DNA of 49,838 nucleotides from CAZMRW01 sp964568805 (GTDB lineage: Bacteria; Pseudomonadota; Gammaproteobacteria; Methylococcales; Methylomonadaceae): positions 1-49,838 of the forward strand of contig CAZMRW010000024.1 of NCBI GenBank assembly GCA_964568805.1. Reading direction: 5' to 3'. The position numbers and the translations under genes are program-made. Every line of letters begins with the position of its first letter. Position 1 is the stretch's first letter. This document shows positions 43,559 through 49,838 of the stretch, one piece after another. The notes under the pieces were generated by a model. The model did not search any database. It was given only the letters and a program-made list of their open reading frames with translations, and was not told the DNA's origin.

Positions 43559-44749
43559 TCAAGCGGGGACCGTCTCCACCGCCGGCCTGAAATCGAGCCG
43601 GCACAAGGATTTCGCCTGATGAAGCTGCCCATTCAACAGGCATTCCATTAAGACCTTAATGCGTTTCATATAGGCGTCCGTATCGCTGCCGAATGCCTCC
43701 GGCAAGCGGCGTTTTTCCAGCGGCGATAAATGTCCGTCGAATACGGCGGCAATACCGAGCAAATCGAGCAGGAAAAAACGCTCATCAATTGAAACCTCAT
43801 CGAGCACGCGCAGGAAGGACTTCCAGTCGTCATAATCTACGCGATCCTGCACATCGAACAGTTCGCTGAATTTATAAAGCAGCATCAGCATATTCGGATG
43901 GTTGTTCTGGGTCAGCACCATCATCGTCGCAATGGCGCGAACCGCGCCTTCTTTGGCCTTTAAAGACAGCCTCGAAGATAATTCCGGCGTGATGATTTCC
44001 TCAACCATGTAGTGAGCAAGCTTGTGCCCGAATAACCTTAAACGCGCCTCCTTCACGACCCGATAGATGACGATGGCGTCCCACGCGCCCGTGATCGGCA
44101 TCGCCACCCAGCTGAAGCTGACTCTCATGCCTAATTTGCCGGCCATGCGCGTGAGTATCAGTTTAATCAAGACGCTGGACAGGACGACTTTCAGTTTATA
44201 GAACAGGCCGATGATCAGCAACTTCGGTTTGGACACATATTTCATCGGATCGACGCCCAGGTATCTGACCACAGGGTCGGGCAATTCCAGCGCCGCGCGA
44301 GCCAGAAGATTGGCGACCGTATCGTCGCCGGGAATTGACGGATAATCATCGAGCCGATGATGCCGGGTCAGGCAAGCGATGCTGTGCACGGTTTTCAGGC
44401 CCAGCCAGAATAATAGCGCCAGTTCGATCAGCAAAAAGATCAGGCCGGCCCCGGCTTGCAGAGCGAGGTAATGATAAAGATCCAGTTTTTCGGCATAAAG
44501 CCATTCCAGCAGCACCGCCGGCATGCTGCAGGCGGCGCCGATGCAGAATGCAATGATGGCGGCGTAATCGGTAATGATGATCGACAGAAAACGCAAGGAT
44601 TCGTCGTCGGAGACATCGTCCGTTTGAGCGGCGTAAGCGCCCGGACTGCTTTTCACTTTGCCGGCCAGCCGGCGATAATAGCCGACGCCGGCTCGTTCCA
44701 GAAATCCCGCAGGGCTCTCGCGGATATAGTCAGGCTGCTTGTTGGTCAT
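43559..44749 (-). CDS. Membrane protein with TerB-like C-terminus
   Basis: 396 residues. Two strong spans near residues 58-82 and 94-118, and a further hydrophobic region around 178-225 (LLIIGLFYKLKVVLSSVLIKLILT). The C-terminal stretch DERFFLLDLLGIAAVFDGHLSPLEKRRL resembles the TerB/DjlA-N helical fold found in stress-response proteins. I do not recognise the whole protein. It converges with parC and is divergent from the amine oxidase across 103 bp. Confidence 0.65.
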   Translation of the reverse strand: MTNKQPDYIRESPAGFLERAGVGYYRRLAGKVKSSPGAYAAQTDDVSDDESLRFLSIIITDYAAIIAFCIGAACSMPAVLLEWLYAEKLDLYHYLALQAGAGLIFLLIELALLFWLGLKTVHSIACLTRHHRLDDYPSIPGDDTVANLLARAALELPDPVVRYLGVDPMKYVSKPKLLIIGLFYKLKVVLSSVLIKLILTRMAGKLGMRVSFSWVAMPITGAWDAIVIYRVVKEARLRLFGHKLAHYMVEEIITPELSSRLSLKAKEGAVRAIATMMVLTQNNHPNMLMLLYKFSELFDVQDRVDYDDWKSFLRVLDEVSIDERFFLLDLLGIAAVFDGHLSPLEKRRLPEAFGSDTDAYMKRIKVLMECLLNGQLHQAKSLCRLDFRPAVETVPA

Positions 44750-44852
44750 GATAGATAGGTTGATGAGTTTGGTTTAAACTGCGTGGATTGTAAATACTTA
44801 GCGAACATTATTTTGCGCGTTCCGATCTTACTTCAACCAAAACAATAATTAT

Positions 44853-46466
44853 ATGAAAAATGCCAAAACTCCTTTGATGCGTATTTTACGTAAACTGTCC
44901 AATGCGGCACAACTCAGCAAAAAAACCGGTATTTCGGCCAAGGAATTACTGAATCCTGATCATCCTGTTTATTCCCGCAGGGATTTTCTAAAAACGACCG
45001 CAAAAGCAGGCGTCATGTTTGGTATTGGCAGTTCTGTTCCTTTAATTTCATCCTGCGCATTTGATGATCATAAAACAACGGCTGAACACGCAGTAGCCGC
45101 CTATGACTGCTCCATCGCCATCATAGGCGGCGGCATCGCCGGCTTGCATGCGTGCCATATCCTGAAAAAATACGGCTTTGCAGCTACCGTTTATGAAGGT
45201 TCAAACCGCACCGGCGGCCGCATGCTTTCTGTACATAATGTTATGGGCGATAATCTGGTGACGGAATTCGGCGGTGAATATCTCGATACCAATCACCGCA
45301 CAATGTTCGATTTAATGAAAGAGTTTAATCTGGAAACTTTGGACACCCTGCCCAGCTTAAAGGATTTAACAAGTGACGATATTTTTATTGACGGAACACA
45401 TTACTCGGTTGAACAGGCTATTACAGAATTCAATAAAATTAACACATTGATTGAAGCCGACCTGGTTAATATCAATGATGATTACCGCCCTGGCAGTTAT
45501 GCCGATACTTTGGACAGTCTTTCTATAGATGACTATTTAGTGAAGGTCGGATGCACCGGCTGGTTTAAAGAATTCATTCAGGCGGCTTATGAAAGCGAGT
45601 TCGGTTGCAGCACGGGCGAATTATCGGCTTTAAATTTCATCACGTTTATCGATACCGATACCCGCCAGGGCGATTTTAACTATTTTGGCGATAGCGACGA
45701 ACGCTATAAAGTAAAAGGCGGCAACCAGCAGGTCGTGGATAAATTAGCCGATGCCAACAAAAACAGTATCCTGACCGGGCACATACTGACCAGAATAGCC
45801 CGAGAAGGCGAAGCCTATACACTCACTTTTGCCAACGGCAGGGAAGCCACGGCCGATTATGTCATCATGGCAATTCCCTTTACGATGTTGCGCAAGGTGG
45901 AAATGGCTCTGGAGATGGCACCTGAAAAGAAAAATGCCATTCAAAGCCTAAACTATGGCACCAATGCCAAGATGATGTTCGGCATGGATAAACGGGTCTG
46001 GCGGGATCAAGGCTACGGCGGCTACTTGTTCAGCAATCTGGTACAAAACGGCTGGGACAACAGCCTGGCGCAAAACGGCGATACAGGTTACGGCGGCTAC
46101 ACAGTTTACCTCGGCGGCGCTGCAGGAAAAAATTTGAACCGGGACGAGTACGATAAATACTTGGATGGCATCGATCAGGCCTATCATGGCGCAAAAGCGG
46201 CGCACAACGGCAAACGGGCTATCATGCACTGGCCCAGGCAGCCTTTTGTCATGGGCAGTTACGCCTGTTTTACCAAAGGCCAGTTCGTGCATGTCAAGCC
46301 TCATATCGCCACGCCAGTTGGCAATATCTATTTCGCCGGCGAACATTGCAGCGAAGAATTCCAGGGATTTATGGAAGGCGGCGCCGAAACCGGAAAAAAG
46401 GCGGCGGAAGTCATCATCAAAAGTTGTCTGGAAAAACGCCGTGCGCGCGTCGAAAGCTTCATTTGA
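44853..46466 (+). CDS. Tat-exported flavin amine oxidase
   Basis: 537 residues. The N-terminus has a long n-region, the twin-arginine motif SRRDFLK (41-47), and a hydrophobic stretch ending LISSC68, which looks like a lipobox, so the mature protein may be a Tat-exported lipoprotein. The FAD domain begins with IIGGGIAGLHA (90-100) and RTGGRM, and closes with NIYFAGEHCSEEFQGFMEGGAETGKKAA, the C-terminal FAD-binding segment of the amine oxidase/MAO family. The amine or other substrate is unknown. Folding in the cytoplasm with FAD before export explains the Tat signal. Confidence 0.85.
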   Translation: MKNAKTPLMRILRKLSNAAQLSKKTGISAKELLNPDHPVYSRRDFLKTTAKAGVMFGIGSSVPLISSCAFDDHKTTAEHAVAAYDCSIAIIGGGIAGLHACHILKKYGFAATVYEGSNRTGGRMLSVHNVMGDNLVTEFGGEYLDTNHRTMFDLMKEFNLETLDTLPSLKDLTSDDIFIDGTHYSVEQAITEFNKINTLIEADLVNINDDYRPGSYADTLDSLSIDDYLVKVGCTGWFKEFIQAAYESEFGCSTGELSALNFITFIDTDTRQGDFNYFGDSDERYKVKGGNQQVVDKLADANKNSILTGHILTRIAREGEAYTLTFANGREATADYVIMAIPFTMLRKVEMALEMAPEKKNAIQSLNYGTNAKMMFGMDKRVWRDQGYGGYLFSNLVQNGWDNSLAQNGDTGYGGYTVYLGGAAGKNLNRDEYDKYLDGIDQAYHGAKAAHNGKRAIMHWPRQPFVMGSYACFTKGQFVHVKPHIATPVGNIYFAGEHCSEEFQGFMEGGAETGKKAAEVIIKSCLEKRRARVESFI

Positions 46467-46525
46467 ATCCAAAAGTTGATTAAACTCCAGGAATGGCGTT
46501 TTTCGATAGTTTTTTGGCTCGAATA

Positions 46526-46553
46526 TTCAGGACGGCGTGCATAGCCCGTCCCG
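46526..46553. repeat. Small REP-like hairpin, copy 1
   Basis: TTCAGGACGG...GCCCGTCCCGC, an imperfect inverted repeat of GGACGGG/CCCGTCC. A close relative lies at 49580-49609, including the leading TTCA and trailing CGC. Confidence 0.5.
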
Positions 46554-46639
46554 CATCCGGTATTCGGCGGTTGGCGCAAGGCTTATCCGCCCGCGTTTTG
46601 CCGCAGCCAGAAGCCCGCGTGAAGCCTCTCGGAATGCGG

Positions 46640-47022
46640 GAACATCGAAGCCACTAAAAGCCCGGATTCCATTGCATTTCATCCAGGCAACCTTGCTTCT
46701 TACGCCAACAGCCCACTCTGATCCAGTTGCATCAGTTACTGGCTTGCTCCATCTGACTATTATGAAGTCATTGTCATATATTTCGGATCCCCCGCCGATG
46801 GCAGCTTTTCCCGGAGAACAATAAGCAATGCCTTGTCTGAGTGTGTTTAATGGCAAATCAACACCAGGATTTGTTACAACTTCATATCCGGAAACGCCCA
46901 ACTGGGCCTTGAGGTCCTTGAAGTCCAGCAGGGCCGGTATTGCCTTGAAGTCCTGGGTCAAATCCCGTTGTCGCGGATGGTGTGTTCCCAATAACTGCGA
47001 TGCTTGATGCTGCTTCTGCGCT
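46640..47022 (-). pseudogene. Collagen-like repeat protein, frameshifted and 5'-truncated
   Basis: On the minus strand one frame reads GLQGNTGPAGLQGPQGPVG, a Gly-X-Y collagen-like tract, and the next frame continues VSGYEVVTNPGVD and CSPGKAAIGGGSEIY, the usual domain that follows such tracts in bacterial surface proteins. Removing one base (46896) joins the two frames as GPVGVSGYEV. The 5' side ends at repeat copy A with no start codon or signal peptide. The C-terminal boundary is approximate. Confidence 0.65.
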
Positions 47023-47154
47023 ACTAGTCAGGTGAGGTGGGCAGGTTTTTTGCCCACCATTTCCAGGCAGTTGCGGTATTTCGCACAGCCATCGCAGATA
47101 GCGGCATGCATTCCGCGTGAGCACGAAAAGTAAATGCCCACCCTGCCGGACTAC
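47023..47154 (+). repeat. GGTGGGCA/TGCCCACC repeat, copy A
   Basis: About 130 bp starting ACTAGTCAGGTG and ending GCCGGACTAC, with inverted ends (GGTGGGCA...TGCCCACC) and a central TTTCGCACAGCCATCGCAGA. It matches copy B with about ten substitutions and one indel. It has no coding capacity, which fits a MITE or REP-type non-autonomous element. Confidence 0.8.
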
Positions 47155-47186
47155 CATGTCAGTCGCACCACTCTATGGATTGCTCC

Positions 47187-48185
47187 TTACTGCCTTATTT
47201 CGCCAAGCTGTCTTATTTCGCCAAGTTCAGTTGGTTTGAATAGGTACGTATATTTATGCCCTTTAGAAAAAATGCCGATGTCATAACCGTAAATAAGTAC
47301 TATTTGAATCGTGTCTTTTTGCAATGCCTGAGGATATAAATTTGCTAAAGTTTTAGCTAACTCATTGGCTAGTGTTTTATTTGAAGTTTGATCTACCAGC
47401 AAAAATACTTTTTCGCTGATGAATGTGGTTTCAATGTTTTCATTTCCCCCCCAAATGCCGCTGGTTTTTCCTTCGGAGACAGACACATAATCTATTAATG
47501 GATTCTTCATTAAAGATTCTTCGTTTTTTCTTAGGTCAGAAAATAGTTCTTGCTTACCACTATTTGATGTAACTATTGGCACTATGGCCACTGCAACAAA
47601 GAACAAACCTACAACAGCCAAGTGAGGCCGCCATACTTTGGCAATATTTGTCTCTTCCCCGCCAACGTTTACAACGTATGTACCGAATATTAGGTCGTGT
47701 AACGATTGCCGAGTAACACGATTGAATACGTAGAGATAGATTATGGCGAAAGCTCCACCAAATATAACAAAATACACTGGATAGATTAAAAATGGCGGCA
47801 TAGTCTCATACGAACCATTTAAAAAGTATGGCAGACCAAGAATGCAATACCGACCTAACGATCGAATGAGACTTATCGGTTTATTCTGACCATCTACCAC
47901 CCTCAGTTTTAATACCCTTTTACCCAGGGTTTGTCCCATGAATATCTTGCTATTCATGACTCCAAAGTACACCAGTGCAACGCCGAAACCGATTAAACGT
48001 CCCCAAGTGCCCATTTCCACAAATGTTGTTTCAAGAAAAAATCCTGCACTTGATCCAATAAGTCCCAGGAGAAACATATCAATAACAAACGCAACAATTC
48101 TCTGCCAAAAGCCACATATCCATTTTTGTTCTTTCTTTTCAAGTCGTTCGTCACTTTGTTCAATCCATTTATCTGTTTGCTTCAT
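47187..48185 (-). CDS. RDD-family membrane protein
   Basis: 332 residues. The N-terminal 190 residues are an RDD domain: GFWQRIVAFVIDMFLL, MGQTLGKRVLKLRVVD and the late RQSLHDLIFGTYVV. A fourth span (about 192-212) then leads to a periplasmic tail of about 120 residues that I do not recognise. The protein ends in a tandem repeat, LGEIRQLGEIRQ. Codons are AT-rich compared with neighbours, a sign of recent arrival. AAGG lies 7 nt before the ATG. It is flanked by repeat copies A and B. Confidence 0.78.
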   Translation of the reverse strand: MKQTDKWIEQSDERLEKKEQKWICGFWQRIVAFVIDMFLLGLIGSSAGFFLETTFVEMGTWGRLIGFGVALVYFGVMNSKIFMGQTLGKRVLKLRVVDGQNKPISLIRSLGRYCILGLPYFLNGSYETMPPFLIYPVYFVIFGGAFAIIYLYVFNRVTRQSLHDLIFGTYVVNVGGEETNIAKVWRPHLAVVGLFFVAVAIVPIVTSNSGKQELFSDLRKNEESLMKNPLIDYVSVSEGKTSGIWGGNENIETTFISEKVFLLVDQTSNKTLANELAKTLANLYPQALQKDTIQIVLIYGYDIGIFSKGHKYTYLFKPTELGEIRQLGEIRQ

Positions 48186-48381
48186 AGAATCACCTTATGT
48201 GTTTATTGTGTAGCTATAGATAACAAACATAACAGGACCGGTAATATTGATTTGATGTCTAATCACAGATGTTATCTCTAATCAGAAGGATAGGCCGCTT
48301 GAAAACGAGAGCACACCATGATTATTTCTGTTGGAGAGCGCATTTTTAAAGGCATTGTTCTTTCAATTAGCACCACTTATG

Positions 48382-48513
48382 ACTAGTCAGGTGGGGTGGG
48401 CAGGTTTTTTTGCTCACCATTTCCATGCAATTGCGGTATTTCGCACAGCCATCGCAGATAGCAGCATTCATTCCGCGTGGGCACGAAAAGTAAGTGCCCA
48501 TCCCTGTTAGGCG
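48382..48513 (+). repeat. GGTGGGCA/TGCCCACC repeat, copy B
   Basis: Same orientation as copy A, from ACTAGTCAGGTG to about CCCTGTTAGGC. Its right end overlaps the stop codon of the PEP-CTERM gene. The rest of the 48186-48506 gap shows no gene. Confidence 0.8.
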
Positions 48514-49367
48514 GCAAACTTGAAATTAAATTTTTTTCTCGCTCCCCAAAGACCTAATAGGCCTGAACCAATTAGGAACGCTGTCGGTGGCGCTGGAACT
48601 GAAGCAGGGTTGAGTGTTGATGTCGTGCTACTGTTCAGGAAAGCCCCACCCGTAGCGTTCGCGAATCCATCCAGATGAAGTGAGTTGATGTGACCGACCA
48701 CATCAACGGAACCTGTGTTGCAATTCGGAGCGGACGAGTCGCCGGCAAGGCAAAAGTTGTAGTCGTATACCCGCGCGCTTCCCAGGGCAGCAAACGTGTT
48801 CCCCGCCAAATCCTGTATCGTGAAGTAATCGGCTTCCACTTGCGGATCACGAGGAAAGGTAAGTGCCTGGTTTGAATCCAAACGGATACGTCCACTGAAA
48901 ACTTGATTGTCCAGAACGGCATCACTGGAGTGAGTAGTTAGGGTAAAGTCCAGAAATACCAGGGGATAGAACATTCCATTGGTGAAAGTAAAGGTTCCCA
49001 AATTAAACTGGTTTTGTAGGCCGACACCAGCTACGTCAGATGTGTTGCCGACAAAGGAAAATTCATTCATCAGGGCGTCGGGGAAGAGGGTTTGGTCATA
49101 CCCGAAGGTGACCGAGTTTCCGGTCAGGCTGGTTGAGATACTCCCTGGATTATTGATTGCATTAGCACACAAAGGGTCGCCTCCGCAAACATCAATGGAT
49201 TGTCCGTTTACCGAAAGCTGGTTATTGAAGGTGGCGGCCGCGCTGGCGAAAGCACCCATTGTGAATTGGTTAAACTCAGCGGTTACTGTAACGAGAGCGG
49301 CATTTACGCTAGCAGCGCTGGCCGTAAGCGCAAATGCTGCGATGATTTTGACTTGGTGTGGTTTCAT
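48507..49367 (-). CDS. PEP-CTERM-type exported protein (VPAP variant)
   Basis: 286 residues. A signal peptide (1-23, ...ASVNA) is followed by a beta-rich secreted domain resembling choice-of-anchor families, with Cys in DVCGGDPLCAN and in NFCLAGDSSAPNC. The C-terminus has the sorting signal VPAPP (257-261), a hydrophobic span FLIGSGLLGLWG and a basic ARKK. Such proteins are cleaved by an exosortase and delivered to the surface or exopolysaccharide; no exosortase is in the window. GAGGAG lies 8 nt before the ATG. Confidence 0.82.
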   Translation of the reverse strand: MKPHQVKIIAAFALTASAASVNAALVTVTAEFNQFTMGAFASAAATFNNQLSVNGQSIDVCGGDPLCANAINNPGSISTSLTGNSVTFGYDQTLFPDALMNEFSFVGNTSDVAGVGLQNQFNLGTFTFTNGMFYPLVFLDFTLTTHSSDAVLDNQVFSGRIRLDSNQALTFPRDPQVEADYFTIQDLAGNTFAALGSARVYDYNFCLAGDSSAPNCNTGSVDVVGHINSLHLDGFANATGGAFLNSSTTSTLNPASVPAPPTAFLIGSGLLGLWGARKKFNFKFAA

Positions 49368-49460
49368 GGTTATTTCTCCTCTTTACAAATTGGTATAAAT
49401 AAAGTTGACAATGCAACTGCCTAACAATCAAAACGGTTCGCCATTATCCCGGAAAATAAA

Positions 49461-49555
49461 AGTCAGTAGGAGGGCAGGCGCTTTTGCCTACCGGCTGCAT
49501 TACCGAATTGTTCAGAGTGAGCACGAAAAAGCATGTGCCCACCCTACCCGGCTAC
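49461..49555 (+). repeat. GGTGGGCA/TGCCCACC repeat, copy C (divergent)
   Basis: Shorter and more diverged: AGTCAGTAGGAGGGCAGG at the left, GTGAGCACGAAAAAGCATG and TGCCCACCCTACCCGGCTAC at the right. The centre present in A and B is replaced. Orientation is the same. The rest of 49368-49838 holds the hairpin at 49580 and no firm gene. Confidence 0.65.
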
Positions 49556-49579
49556 TGCGCTTTTTGCATTATTGAAACG

Positions 49580-49609
49580 TTCAGGACGGGTTTACAAAAC
49601 CCGTCCCGC
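49580..49609. repeat. Small REP-like hairpin, copy 2
   Basis: TTCAGGACGGGTTTACAAAACCCGTCCCGC: a perfect GGACGGGTTT/AAACCCGTCC stem around ACA-type loop bases, related to the element at 46526-46553. Confidence 0.6.
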
Positions 49610-49680
49610 TCAAGCATCAACCGCCACTCATAAATGTATGCAGTCCTTCGCACTTTGTAGCTTAAGGTTTAAAAGTTAAC

Positions 49681-49838
49681 ATGGGAGGTTTCTTCTCCTA
49701 TTTGGAGATGGATAATCCCCTGGTGGATGTGCAATTACCGGTGGCGCGTTCTCATCAGGATGCAACCTATTATATATCTCATCCCCTAGGAGCCTGTCCG
49801 AGAACACGACTCTCGAACAAGTTAACGGTAAGTTGTTG
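49681..49838 (+). CDS. Open frame running off the window end
   Basis: From an ATG at 49681 the frame stays open for 52 codons to the window edge (MGGFFSYLEMDNPLVDVQLP...). No ribosome binding site at good distance and no family recognised. It may be chance or the start of a further element. Confidence 0.15.
   Translation, partial: MGGFFSYLEMDNPLVDVQLPVARSHQDATYYISHPLGACPRTRLSNKLTVSC

Noticed and set aside
47023..47154. Integron attC site
   Set aside because: Lacks GTTRRRY/RYYYAAC ends; the inverted GGTGGGCA ends fit a MITE or REP-type element better.
47023..49555. CRISPR array
   Set aside because: The three repeats are far too long, too few and separated by genes.

Overview
The window looks like a chromosomal segment of a gammaproteobacterium, probably a methanotroph-like member of the Methylococcales. 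That placement is an inference from gene content: a dsbA / cytochrome c4 / engB neighbourhood, ParC, LplT, PPK1, paired SulP transporters, a VPAP-type PEP-CTERM protein and HoxX. No pmoA, mxaF or other taxonomic marker lies inside the window to prove it.

Layout. 1-4.4 kb holds housekeeping genes: RNase P RNA (cut by the window edge, with an unusual AU-rich P12 extension), dsbA, a dihaem cytochrome c4, engB, then a metallo-beta-lactamase-fold hydrolase with an HDOD protein. 4.7-12.7 kb is one long minus-strand block: a GlxA-type AraC regulator, a 76-residue protein, hoxX (a CO-forming [NiFe]-hydrogenase maturase), a response regulator with an unknown output, an MHYT-PAS histidine kinase, a single-domain response regulator and a REC-histidine kinase hybrid. 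hoxX and the four signalling genes are separated by only 7-20 bp and no hydrogenase gene is present. This is the best candidate for an undescribed system: a CO-forming enzyme in one operon with a membrane sensor family proposed to bind diatomic gases. 13.6-22.6 kb holds two close SulP anion transporter paralogues bracketing a glycogen module (GlgX; DUF4912 protein; GH57 branching enzyme). A perfect 16-bp motif lies upstream of both SulP genes in opposite orientation.

22.6-30.5 kb is accessory: a decayed IS5 transposase, a GT4 glycosyltransferase, an unlisted 45-residue membrane protein, a Cys-rich secreted PQQ-type propeller, two alpha/beta hydrolases, a second IS5 relic and a GNAT-nitrilase fusion with Ser at the catalytic Cys position. 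30.7-37.4 kb starts with a near-consensus Pho box driving a divergent pyruvate kinase and polyphosphate kinase 1, followed by a metallophosphoesterase coupled to the lysophospholipid transporter LplT. 38-46.5 kb has a CDP-alcohol phosphatidyltransferase, an MgtE_N-CorA hybrid whose GMN signature reads GMS, parC, a membrane protein with a TerB-like tail and a Tat-exported flavin amine oxidase.

The last 3.4 kb differs in texture: a frameshifted collagen-like gene, an AT-rich RDD membrane protein and a PEP-CTERM protein, separated by three copies of a roughly 95-130 bp GGTGGGCA/TGCCCACC repeat and two small REP-like hairpins. No CRISPR array, tRNA, rRNA or intact insertion sequence was seen.
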